A stretch of DNA of 64,000 bases from contig NZ_BMQN01000001.1 of the NCBI RefSeq assembly GCF_014648135.1, positions 1,240,001-1,304,000 of the forward strand. Reading direction: 5' to 3'. The notes beneath the pieces were generated by a model that did not search any database, was not told where the DNA came from, and worked only from the letters and a program-made list of their open reading frames with translations. The position numbers and the translations under genes are program-made. How positions within the stretch are numbered: the stretch's first letter is position 1; each line of letters starts with the position of its first letter. Origin of the DNA: Deinococcus sedimenti. Its GTDB lineage: Bacteria; Deinococcota; Deinococci; Deinococcales; Deinococcaceae. Shown here in pieces: positions 56,084 to 64,000 of the stretch.

Positions 56084-56114
56084 CGCGCCCCGGTCAGTGA
56101 CCTGGGGCGCGTTT
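56084..56114 (+). terminator. terminator after trxA
   Basis: Perfect 8-bp outer stem (56084-56091 with 56104-56111), followed by TTTCTC. Confidence 0.8.
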
Positions 56115-56120
56115 CTCTGG

Positions 56121-56237
56121 GTGGTTGTGGAAAGTAGGGAGTGGGGAGTGGGCTGAAGGGCATCCGCATGCCACCTCGCGTGTTCGCTTTATCGCGGGTC
56201 CGCCGCGTGCCCGACCAAAGCGACCAACCCACTTCCC
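56121..56237 (-). repeat. intergenic repeat, copy A (inverted)
   Basis: Read on the minus strand, this segment matches copy B at 56942-57057 along most of its length, including CGCGATAAAGCGA and CCCCACTCCC/CCCACAACC blocks. It is non-coding and lies 3' of trxA next to the hydrolase stop. Confidence 0.75.
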
Positions 56238-56245
56238 TCCCCCGT

Positions 56246-56812
56246 TCACATCCGCACGATGTCCGGCGGTGTCCAGGCGTGCAGGGCCTCACTGAGGAGC
56301 ACCTCGCCGTCGGGCCAGTCGCCGTGACCGCTGGCGATGTTGATGTGCCCGGCCTCGCCGGCCGAGATGAATTCGGCGTCCCACGCTTCCGCGAACGCCT
56401 GCGCGCGCTCGAAGCTGGCGAAGGGGTCGTTCTCACTGGCGACGACCAGCGCCGGGAACGGCAGGGGCTGCATGGGGACGGGGGCCATGTCCGCCACGGT
56501 CGGGTACTCCTCGAACGCCCGGTCCGCGTCGGTGGGGCCGACGAGCATCGCGCCCTTCACGCGCGGGTGCCCGCCGGTCAGGCGCGCCCAGTGGACGATG
56601 TTCAGCACGCCACAGGAATGACCGATCAGCACCAGATCACCGGGCGTCGCGTCGATGACCTCCTGAAGGCGCGCCGACCACGTCTCGGGCGTGGGCCGCT
56701 CCGGGTCGTCCTGCCGCACGCGCGCCGCGCCGAACTTCGCGGTCCAGAGGCTCTGCCAGTGCTCCGGCCCGCTCTCCCCCAGGCCCGGCACGATCACGAT
56801 GGTCGGCGTCAT
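56246..56812 (-). CDS. RBBP9/YdeN-type alpha/beta hydrolase
   Basis: A 188-residue serine hydrolase. The nucleophile elbow reads GHSCGVLN (about 62-69) rather than the usual GHSLG. The oxyanion region is VPGLGESGPEHWQSLW at the N terminus, the catalytic Asp is in ASENDPFAS near 126, and the His is in AGHINIASGHGDWPDG (about 152). The family function is poorly known. TAGCCT (complement of 56819-56824) lies 6 bases before the ATG. The gene is flanked by inverted repeat copies. Confidence 0.88.
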   Translation of the reverse strand: MTPTIVIVPGLGESGPEHWQSLWTAKFGAARVRQDDPERPTPETWSARLQEVIDATPGDLVLIGHSCGVLNIVHWARLTGGHPRVKGAMLVGPTDADRAFEEYPTVADMAPVPMQPLPFPALVVASENDPFASFERAQAFAEAWDAEFISAGEAGHINIASGHGDWPDGEVLLSEALHAWTPPDIVRM

Positions 56813-56853
56813 GTGTTCAGGCTAGCGCCTGAAGGAAGTGGGGAGTGGGGTGT

Positions 56854-56892
56854 GGGCAGTGGGTCGGTCGTCAGGGGCGGGCACGCGACGGA
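56854..56892 (+). repeat. intergenic repeat, truncated copy C
   Basis: A short piece of the same family as copies A and B (GTGGGTCGGTCG followed by GGGCGGGCACGC), directly upstream of copy B. Confidence 0.6.
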
Positions 56893-56941
56893 CCTGCCTT
56901 GGGGTCAGGCTGACGCCTGACGGGAGTGGGCAGTGGGTTGT

Positions 56942-57057
56942 GGGGAGTGGGTCGGTCGCTCTGGGCGGGCACGCAGCGGAACCGCGATAAAGCGAGCACG
57001 CCGATGTCCCCGGTGATGCCCTTCACCCCACTCCCCACTCCCTACTACCCACAACCC
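56942..57057 (+). repeat. intergenic repeat, copy B (direct)
   Basis: About 116 bases matching the reverse complement of copy A, ending in CCCCACTCCC/CCCACAACC blocks next to the VOC gene stop. Repeats and simple GGGAGTGGG units fill most of 56820-57060. Confidence 0.75.
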
Positions 57058-57060
57058 TCT

Positions 57061-57417
57061 TCACCCTTCGAGGAGTTCCACCTGTCGTCCGTCGGGGTCC
57101 TGCACGAAGGCCATGTCGCGTCCGCCGGGGCTGGGTTGGAGGTCGCGGGTGACGGTCACGCCGCTCTCTTTCAGGGCTGGGAGGAGGTCGCGGAGGCCGG
57201 TGACGTGCAGGGCGATGTGTTCGGCCCAGTGGGCGTGCGGGGCGGGGGTTTCGCCGGTGATCTGGAAGAACTGGAGGAGGCCGTCCCCGAGGCGCAGCAC
57301 GGCGCGGCGGTGCCCTTCGGTGGTGGTGAGGTTCTTCTCGGTGGTGGCGCCGAGGTGTTCGTAGAAGGCGACGGTCGCGGCGATGTCGCGGGTCAGGAAG
57401 GAGACGTGCTTGAGCAT
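57061..57417 (-). CDS. glyoxalase/VOC-superfamily protein
   Basis: A 118-residue single VOC unit. The expected metal-ligand positions are His near the N terminus (MLKHVSFLTRD), His in the middle (EHIALHVTG) and Glu near the end (GRQVELLEG). The substrate is unknown. The ATG has TACCCT (complement of 57424-57429) 6 bases upstream, on the opposite strand from the next gene's -10. Confidence 0.85.
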   Translation of the reverse strand: MLKHVSFLTRDIAATVAFYEHLGATTEKNLTTTEGHRRAVLRLGDGLLQFFQITGETPAPHAHWAEHIALHVTGLRDLLPALKESGVTVTRDLQPSPGGRDMAFVQDPDGRQVELLEG

Positions 57418-57423
57418 GCGTGC

Positions 57424-57435
57424 AGGGTATACGCT
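57424..57435. promoter_or_regulatory. back-to-back -10 boxes of two divergent leaderless genes
   Basis: The minus-strand box TACCCT (57424-57429) and the plus-strand box TACGCT (57430-57435) are directly adjacent. The two start codons are only 25 bases apart (57417 and 57443). Each promoter's -35 region must lie inside the other gene's coding sequence. Confidence 0.7.
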
Positions 57436-57442
57436 GCCGGGC

Positions 57443-58018
57443 GTGACGGGAGCACCGTGGAACTTGTCGGGTCGGGGCGTGGTCGCCGTGTACGGGTGCC
57501 GGGAGGCGGGGGCGTTGATGCTGGTGCGTTACGCGCAGTCCGGCGTGGGGCCGTACGACGAGTTGCTGTGGGTGTCCCTGTCGGGCGCGCCGCAGGTGAC
57601 GCGGATCGTGGTGAGCACACAGGCGAGTGTGGTGTGGGGCCGCCGGAACTGGGCGATTCCCAAGTCACGGGCGGATTTCGCATGGGAGGGCGCGCCGGGG
57701 CGTGAGCAGGTGCGGGTCACGCAGGACGGGCGGCTGCTGGCGCACCTGAGCGTGCGGTCGTGGGGGCCGTCGCTGCCCGTGACGACGGCGGTGGTGCCTG
57801 CCGCGTGGCGGACGCTGACGCAACCGCCCCTGCCGGAGGCCGGGGACCGGGCAACGCTGCTGACGACGGTCTCGGCGGCCGGTCGGGTGCGGCCCGCGCG
57901 GCTGAGCGTGATCGCCGGGGACTTCCACCCGGCGCTGCTGGAGCGGCGACCGCTGCTGACGGTGGCGGTGCCGGACTTCCGGATGGTGTTCCCCGCTGCG
58001 CGCGTGCGGCCTGCCTGA
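57443..58018 (+). CDS. acetoacetate decarboxylase-like superfamily protein
   Basis: A 191-residue protein. PWNLSGRGVVAVYGCREAG is followed by YDELLWVS and NWAIPKSRADFAW (about 70-82); the lysine in this block occupies the region of the Schiff-base lysine in ADC-like proteins, though function is not certain. The GTG at 57443 is fixed by TACGCT 7 bases upstream. Confidence 0.65.
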   Translation: MTGAPWNLSGRGVVAVYGCREAGALMLVRYAQSGVGPYDELLWVSLSGAPQVTRIVVSTQASVVWGRRNWAIPKSRADFAWEGAPGREQVRVTQDGRLLAHLSVRSWGPSLPVTTAVVPAAWRTLTQPPLPEAGDRATLLTTVSAAGRVRPARLSVIAGDFHPALLERRPLLTVAVPDFRMVFPAARVRPA

Positions 58019-58166
58019 CCGGTCGTTCGGGGTCATGCGCCCCGCGCGGCGGGTGAGATAGTTCAACGCGAACGCCCCCACCCCACCTGCCCCGCGCACT
58101 GGGCCTGCGGGCACCCTCTCCCCCACTCCTCTCTGACTTCGGCGCCCCGCGCGCCCCGGTGATCCC

Positions 58167-59021
<855 letters not shown>

Positions 59022-59071
59022 ACGCGGGTGATCCGGGGGGAGGTCGGGTGGCCTCTCCCCTTCTGCTGCCG

Positions 59072-59815
59072 TCAGCTGCTCAGCGCGTCCAGGGCGGCGC
59101 GGATCTGCCGGGCGCCCTCGATGAGGCGGGGGCCGGGGCGGCCTAAGCCGCTCTCGGGCACGGCGACGACCGGGACGCCCAGGCCGCGCGCCTCGATGAC
59201 CTCGGGGCGCAGTTTCTTCGCACCGCACCATGAGCAGACGATCAGGTCCGGACGGGCGGCGCGGACCTCGTCCAGCGTCAGCGGGCTGCTGCGACCTGCC
59301 CGCTCGGCCAGGGCGTTCACGGCGCCCAGGCTGGTCAGCAGGTCCGTCACCCAGGAGTCGCGGGTGGCGGCGATGATGGGTTTCGGCCACCACTCGACCA
59401 GCACACGTCTGGGGGTCAGGCTGGGGCGGTGCAGGGCGGCCAGTTCGGCCTCCAGCGCGGCGGCGACCTCCTCGCCACGTTCGGGCAGGCCCAGCAGCGT
59501 GCCCACCTGCCGGATGGTCGCGGCGGTGCCCGGCACGCTGGTCGGGTCGAGGATCACGGTGTTCAGCCCGGCGTCCTGCACGGCCTGCACGACGCGTTCC
59601 ATACCGGGCACGCTCAGGCTGGCGAGCACCAGATCCGGGCGGGCGCGGGTCAGGGCGTCCACGTCGATGTTCAGGTCCGGTCCCAGCCGCGCGGCGTGGT
59701 CGAGGCCGGGTGCGTCGCTGTGGCTGTCCACGGCGACCAGCCGGTCGGTGGCGTGCAGGGCGTGCAGGATGTCGGTGTTGCTGCACGTCAGGCTGGCCAG
59801 TCGCATGGGGGGCAT
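59072..59815 (-). CDS. BtuF-like cobalamin/metal substrate-binding-fold protein
   Basis: A 247-residue periplasmic-binding-fold (helical-backbone) protein: MRLASLTCSNTDILHALHAT, then RPDLVLASLSVPGMERVVQA and VLVEWWPKPII. The family normally binds vitamin B12 or ferric siderophores outside the cell. No signal peptide or lipobox is visible, and no transporter genes are near, so a cytosolic role is suggested. The ATG at 59815 has TACACT (complement of 59823-59828) 7 bases upstream, so an upstream signal sequence is unlikely to be missed. Confidence 0.8.
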   Translation of the reverse strand: MPPMRLASLTCSNTDILHALHATDRLVAVDSHSDAPGLDHAARLGPDLNIDVDALTRARPDLVLASLSVPGMERVVQAVQDAGLNTVILDPTSVPGTAATIRQVGTLLGLPERGEEVAAALEAELAALHRPSLTPRRVLVEWWPKPIIAATRDSWVTDLLTSLGAVNALAERAGRSSPLTLDEVRAARPDLIVCSWCGAKKLRPEVIEARGLGVPVVAVPESGLGRPGPRLIEGARQIRAALDALSS

Positions 59816-59906
59816 GCCCGGCAGTGTAGGACGAGGGTCAGGTGAGAGGGAAGTGCGCGCTGGCACGGGCAAACGCCCCCTGACCGTATGGTAGGCTCGG
59901 GGGTAT

Positions 59907-60560
59907 ATGAAGAACACGTTCGTCGTTTCCATGGCGCTGCTGCTGGCCCTGACCATCGGTGGGTCGATCGTCGGGTTCAAGAACGCCACCACCCCCCACC
60001 ACAGCGAAGAGAAAGGCCACGAGGAAACCAAGGCTCCTTCCATGGGCAGTGAGGAAGCGCCCAGCCCGAACAGTGCCTCCACGGGCGCGGAAGCCGCCGC
60101 CGGCACCACCGGTGACGTGACCGCCGCCAATGAAGGTGGAGAGCAGGCGGGCGCGAACGGCGCCGTGAGCGCCAGTGGAGAGGGCACCACCGGCGAGGAG
60201 CAGACCAGCACGACTGAGGGGAGTGCCACCGACACCGACACGGCCGGCTCGACCGGGGAGCAGCCGGCAGAGACGGCGGCCGCCGCCGAGACGCAGGGCG
60301 ACGCCAGCGCGGGCGAGAAGACCTACGCGGCTGTGGGCTGCGCCGGGTGCCACGGCGCGAACGGCCAGGGTGTGGTCGGGCCGAGCCTCGTGGCGGCGAA
60401 CGGCCCCAAGGACTGGACGCTGGCGGAGTTCACCACGGCGCTGCGTGAAGGCAAGACGCCCGAGAAGGAACTGGCCGCCACGATGCCCCGCTTCACCGAC
60501 GCGCAGATCACGGACAGCGACATCGCGAACCTCCAGGCGTACATCAAGACCCTGAACTGA
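59907..60560 (+). CDS. membrane-anchored c-type cytochrome
   Basis: A 217-residue protein with an N-terminal membrane helix (FVVSMALLLALTIGGSIVGF, about 4-23). A linker of about 110 residues rich in Glu, Thr, Ala and Gly follows. A single haem domain has CAGCH near 150 with the distal Met in ATMPRFTD near 190. It is a mono-haem electron carrier. TAGGCT (59892-59897) lies 9 bases before the ATG, and GGGGGT is an SD-like alternative. Confidence 0.88.
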   Translation: MKNTFVVSMALLLALTIGGSIVGFKNATTPHHSEEKGHEETKAPSMGSEEAPSPNSASTGAEAAAGTTGDVTAANEGGEQAGANGAVSASGEGTTGEEQTSTTEGSATDTDTAGSTGEQPAETAAAAETQGDASAGEKTYAAVGCAGCHGANGQGVVGPSLVAANGPKDWTLAEFTTALREGKTPEKELAATMPRFTDAQITDSDIANLQAYIKTLN

Positions 60561-60572
60561 ACACCGCAGTTT

Positions 60573-60603
60573 GAGGCGGCCCCAGTACTCCTGGGGCCAC
60601 CTC
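60573..60603. terminator. bidirectional terminator hairpin
   Basis: Stem of 12-13 bp, 60573-60585 pairing with 60591-60603 with one mismatch, between convergent genes. Confidence 0.7.
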
Positions 60604-60617
60604 TCTACTTTCCGTGA

Positions 60618-61090
<473 letters not shown>

Positions 61091-61094
<4 letters not shown>

Positions 61095-61540
61095 GTGCCC
61101 GGCAGTCTAGCGCGCCCCGGTTCCTGCAGCAGGCTCAGGACGTCGTCCGGCAGGCGCGCGGGGCGGTAGGTCTGGTCGGTGGCGATGTGGCGGGTCTCGC
61201 CCGTCGCGAGGAGTTCTTCGCCACGCAGCACCTCGTACGTGAAGGTCATGGTGCGCGAGCGGACGCTGCTCAGCCGCGCCACGATCCGCAGTTCGTCGTC
61301 GTACCGGGCGGCGCGGCGGTACTCGACGTTCAGGCCCGAGAGCATCAGGTAGTACCCGCGCGCCTCGACTTCGCGGTACGGGAGGCCCAGGTGGTGCATC
61401 AGGTCGGTGCGGGCCACCTCGAACCACACGGGGTACGTGGCGTGGTGCGCGACGCCCATCGCGTCCGTCTCGGCGTACCGCACGCGGATGACGGTGGGCG
61501 GCCAGGGCGCGCCCTCCGAGCCGGTTTCAGGCGCGGTCAC
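61091..61540 (-). CDS. acyl-CoA thioesterase (YbgC/FadM, hot-dog fold)
   Basis: A 149-residue hot-dog-fold protein. The active-site block is [20 protein letters not shown] (about 19-38), with the catalytic Asp in ETDAMG. It hydrolyses acyl-CoA thioesters. The GTG start overlaps the rbfA stop as GTGA, so it is co-translated; an earlier start in the same frame is blocked by rbfA. Confidence 0.88.
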
Positions 61541-61827
61541 AGGGGGGGACGGTCGCTGGCGTCGTGGAATTCCAGCACGGGCGTGCGGCGCAGCTTCACC
61601 TGATCCGCCACCTGCCGCTGCAGGTACCCGCGCGCGCCGCGCAGGGCGTCCAGAAGTTCCTCCATGTCGCCGGTCATGGCGCTCACGTACACGCGCGCCA
61701 GGGAGTAGTCGGCGGTGACGGTCACGCGCTCGACGGTGACGATCATGGGCACGCGCGGGTCGCGCAGGCCACCGATGGCGTCGCTGATCACGCGGGTCAA
61801 CTGCGACTGGATCTGTTCGGGTTTCAC
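61537..61827 (-). CDS. rbfA: ribosome-binding factor A
   Basis: A 96-residue 30S maturation factor: [20 protein letters not shown] at the N terminus, [20 protein letters not shown] (about 30-49), and [14 protein letters not shown] near the end. The family length is about 110-130, so this version is short. The GTG at 61827 has GGAG 8 bases upstream. It is the first gene of the operon with the thioesterase and NUDIX genes. Confidence 0.88.
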   Translation of the reverse strand: MKPEQIQSQLTRVISDAIGGLRDPRVPMIVTVERVTVTADYSLARVYVSAMTGDMEELLDALRGARGYLQRQVADQVKLRRTPVLEFHDASDRPPL

Positions 61828-62010
61828 GCGCCGCTCCGGCCGTCGAGGGGGTGGGGGGTGGGGACTGGCATCCCGGCATGCTACGGCATCCGGGTCCACC
61901 CTGACCTTCATGCGCCCTGCGGTCACGGCCCGGGCACGGTGCGGTCACGCCTGGCCGCGCAGCGGGTTCCGGGTGTGGGTTCGAGTCAGGGCACGCCTGC
62001 CCCACAACCT

Positions 62011-62054
62011 ATCCGAGTTAAATCGTAGATTCTCCGAGCAAACTCGGATAGACT
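62011..62054 (+). promoter_or_regulatory. BlaI-type operator and promoter
   Basis: Inverted repeat ATCCGAGTT (62011-62019) / AACTCGGAT (62041-62049) with a 21-base spacer. Inside it lie CCGAG-4-CTCGG (62034-62047) and AATC-3-GATT (62021-62031). The right arm abuts a TAGACT -10 box (62049-62054), with a weak -35 (TAGATT, 62026-62031) 17 bases upstream. The site overlaps the promoter core, as expected for a repressor operator. Confidence 0.65.
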
Positions 62055-62072
62055 TGGGGCCAGGAGGCGAAC

Positions 62073-62456
62073 ATGGCACGACCACCCCACCCAGGCCCCA
62101 CAGAACGCGAACTCACCCTGCTGAAACTGCTCTGGGAACATGGCCCCAGCACAGTGCGGCAACTGCACCAGCTCATCCACCTGCGGCCCAGGCCCGCGTA
62201 CACGTCGGTTCAGAGCAACCTCCAGGGCATGCTCGACAAGGGGTACGTTCACAGTCGGACCGACCAGCACGCTCACGTCTACGCCGCCACCGTCACCCGG
62301 GACGAGGTGGAACGCCGCGCCGTCAGCGACCTGATCCGCCGCGTCTTCGACGGGTCGGCGCTGCGGCTCTTCACGGCAGCCCTGCATGACGAGCAGACCA
62401 CACCGGCAGAACTGGAGCGCCTCCAGGCCCTGCTGGACGAGTCCCGTGATGACTGA
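62073..62456 (+). CDS. BlaI/MecI-family transcriptional repressor
   Basis: A 127-residue winged-helix repressor: PTERELTLLKLLWEHGPSTV at the N terminus, RPRPAYTSVQSNLQGMLDKG (about 39-58) as the recognition region, and a C-terminal dimerisation helix ending LLDESRDD. BlaI relatives are inactivated by proteolysis when a BlaR1 sensor is triggered. A strong SD (AGGAGG) precedes the ATG. The stop overlaps the next start by 8 bases, so the pair is translationally coupled. The operator at 62011 suggests autorepression. Confidence 0.92.
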   Translation: MARPPHPGPTERELTLLKLLWEHGPSTVRQLHQLIHLRPRPAYTSVQSNLQGMLDKGYVHSRTDQHAHVYAATVTRDEVERRAVSDLIRRVFDGSALRLFTAALHDEQTTPAELERLQALLDESRDD

Positions 62457-63969
62457 GTGGCTGCTGACGTACCTGCTGCACAGCACAGCCACACTCGGCC
62501 CCCTGCTCCTCCTGCTGCGGTTCGCTCCGCCGCCCGCCGCGTGGCGCGACGCCTCGCTCAGGGTGGCGCTGCTCGCGCCGATCCTGACGGCCCTGCTCAC
62601 CAGCACCCCTGCGGTCAGTGGGCGCGCCGAGCCGCCCACGCCGCCCCTCGTGACGACCGCCGACCGGACGGCGTCCAGTCCGGCGGCGCACCCTCCGCCG
62701 CACGCGCCAGTCGCGTCGCCCACGGAACCCCGCACGCCGCTCCTGATGCCCGCCCCGGCCACCCCCCTCACGCCGTGGGCATGGGCGGCGCTGTGCTCCG
62801 GGGTCATCTGGGCTGCCCTGCAGTACGGCCTCGCGTGGCGGCACCTGCCACGTCGGCGCGAACCAGTGCGCGACCCGGCCATCGTGACCCTGCTGCGCGA
62901 CCTGCCGGGCAGTCACCGCGTGACGCTCTGCTGGGCGGCGGTGCCCGGCCCCTGCGCGCTGGGCGACCGCACGATCCTGCTGCCCAGGCCGATTCAGGAC
63001 TGGCTGCCCCCACCTCAGCTGCGCGCCGCACTGGCCCACGAGTGCGCGCACCTGCGTCGTCACGACCCGGCCTGGACGGCCGCTCTGGGCTTCGTGGCCA
63101 CTGCCCTGTGGGTTCAGCCCCTGAACCGGCTGGTGTTCCGGGCGTGGCGGCAGGCCGCCGAGGAACAGGCCGACGCCTGGGCGGCCCACCACACCGGACG
63201 CCGCGTCCTCGCGGACGCCCTGCTGCGGGTGGCGCGGCACGCTCCGTCCGCACCCGCGCCGCTGCTGACGCCCGCCGCGGCCCGCCCGGGTCACCTGACC
63301 ACCCGCGTCACGGCCCTGCTCTCTCCCCCGGAGGTTTCCATGACCCGACGACTGAACTGGTTTCTCGGCACCCTGACCATCTCCCTGCTCGCCACGCTGC
63401 CGCCGGTGGCCGTGGCGCAACCCGTGCCCCTGGGAACCGTGGTGATCGACGCGGGCCACGGCGGCACGGACGCCGGCGTGAGGGGATTCGTCACCGAGAA
63501 GGACGTCACCCTGCTGCTCGCCCGGCAACTCCGTGACGACCTGACTCGACTGGGCGTCCGGGTGATCATGACCCGCCAGGAGGATCAGACCCTCAGCCTG
63601 CAAGACCGCCAGCGCCGCACTACCCCGGCGGCCCAGCTGCTGCTCTCCCTGCACCTGGACGCCTCTGCCGACGCCTCGCAGCGCGGCGCGCGTGTCTACG
63701 TCGCGCCGACCAGCGCGCCGCAGGGTCGCGCGTCTGCCGACCTCGCGCAGGCACTCCTGACCGCCCTGAGCGGCGTGAACGGCGACCGGGTCAGCGGACC
63801 GCAGCCGGGAACTTACTCCGTACTCGTGAACTCACCGGTGCCCGCGGCCCTCCTGAGCGTCGGCCACGCCACGAACCGCCAGGACGCCCGGCAACTGAGC
63901 GACCCGGCGTACCGGCAGCAGCTGAGCCGCGCCCTGGCGCAGGCGGTGCGGCGCAGTCTGAACCCCTGA
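62449..63969 (+). CDS. BlaR1-like M56 metalloprotease fused to an Amidase_3 domain
   Basis: A 506-residue fusion. The first 290 residues are a BlaR1/MecR1-type membrane protease: membrane helices at about 1-45 and 100-125, the zinc site ALAHECAHLRRHDP (HExxH near 198) and the downstream acidic EEQADAWAAHH. A helix near 298-322 (MTRRLNWFLGTLTISLLATL) leads outside to an Amidase_3 domain: VVIDAGHGGTDAG (His near 337), FVTEKDVTL (Glu), LSLHLDASAD (His). The final motif is LLSVGHATN where amidases have a catalytic Glu (VExGFxSN); here it is Ser near 469. In BlaR1 this position carries a penicillin-binding sensor. An internal SD (63330-63334) and ATG (63340) could yield the amidase alone with its own signal peptide. 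Confidence 0.88.
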   Translation: MTEWLLTYLLHSTATLGPLLLLLRFAPPPAAWRDASLRVALLAPILTALLTSTPAVSGRAEPPTPPLVTTADRTASSPAAHPPPHAPVASPTEPRTPLLMPAPATPLTPWAWAALCSGVIWAALQYGLAWRHLPRRREPVRDPAIVTLLRDLPGSHRVTLCWAAVPGPCALGDRTILLPRPIQDWLPPPQLRAALAHECAHLRRHDPAWTAALGFVATALWVQPLNRLVFRAWRQAAEEQADAWAAHHTGRRVLADALLRVARHAPSAPAPLLTPAAARPGHLTTRVTALLSPPEVSMTRRLNWFLGTLTISLLATLPPVAVAQPVPLGTVVIDAGHGGTDAGVRGFVTEKDVTLLLARQLRDDLTRLGVRVIMTRQEDQTLSLQDRQRRTTPAAQLLLSLHLDASADASQRGARVYVAPTSAPQGRASADLAQALLTALSGVNGDRVSGPQPGTYSVLVNSPVPAALLSVGHATNRQDARQLSDPAYRQQLSRALAQAVRRSLNP

Positions 63970-64000
63970 CCCACGGAACTTCTCAGCGGGGGCGCGCGTA

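Overview
The window looks like a chromosomal segment of a Deinococcus species, judged from the sequence alone. GC content is very high, and protein families typical of the genus are present: an MglA/MglB pair, a DUF4384 lipoprotein, OpcA with a Zwf, HemQ, and a TrmB-type regulator. A large share of genes have a TANNNT -10 box only 6-7 bases before the start codon and no room for a Shine-Dalgarno site, the pattern expected for leaderless mRNAs, which are known to be abundant in Deinococcus. I see no prophage, no transposase and no CRISPR array.

Layout. 1-3.1 kb: oxidative pentose phosphate operon gnd-zwf-opcA, with an unusual Lys/Ala-rich tail on Zwf. 3.2-9.2 kb: queG, a YihQ-like GH31 hydrolase, a glutaminyl cyclase, NIF3-tmk, tRNA-Met and tRNA-Ala. 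9.3-17.6 kb: TrmB regulator, mglBA, a phosphodiester glycosidase, a vWA lipoprotein, a MazG-DinB-NUDIX housekeeping operon, and a DUF4384 lipoprotein. 17.6-23.2 kb: ftsH and mfd converge on a 0.5 kb palindromic non-coding element. 23.3-26.7 kb: a B12-binding radical SAM protein, an MliC-type lysozyme inhibitor and a DUF1345 membrane protein. 26.7-30.6 kb: a three-subunit molybdenum hydroxylase of the form II CO-dehydrogenase type, with a divergent GAF regulator. 32-41 kb: an MFS carrier, an NDH-2-like oxidoreductase, and a PadR-controlled ABC export cluster (PadR, HAAS-domain protein, FtsX-type permease, ATPase). 41-43.3 kb: a redoxin and an amino-acid ABC pair (binding protein and permease). 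43.4-49.3 kb: an orphan promoter with a 35-codon ORF, three regulators (TPR-winged helix, WYL, MerR/TipAS) and AzlCD. 49.4-55.6 kb: a PASTA protein with a degenerate kinase domain, a cysteine desulfurase, MscS, plsX and an NYN protein. 55.7-61.9 kb: thioredoxin, an RBBP9-type hydrolase bracketed by inverted repeats, a back-to-back VOC/acetoacetate-decarboxylase-like pair, hemQ, a cobalamin-binding-type protein, cytochrome c, and rbfA-thioesterase-NUDIX.

The most unusual locus is the last one (62.0-64.0 kb). A BlaI-type repressor with a palindromic operator is translationally coupled to a protein that joins a BlaR1-like M56 membrane metalloprotease to an Amidase_3 domain. That domain keeps the zinc ligands but has lost the usual catalytic glutamate. 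It replaces the penicillin-binding sensor of BlaR1, which suggests a cell-wall-fragment-sensing version of the BlaR1/BlaI pathway. An internal Shine-Dalgarno site and start codon could also release the amidase part as a separate secreted protein.
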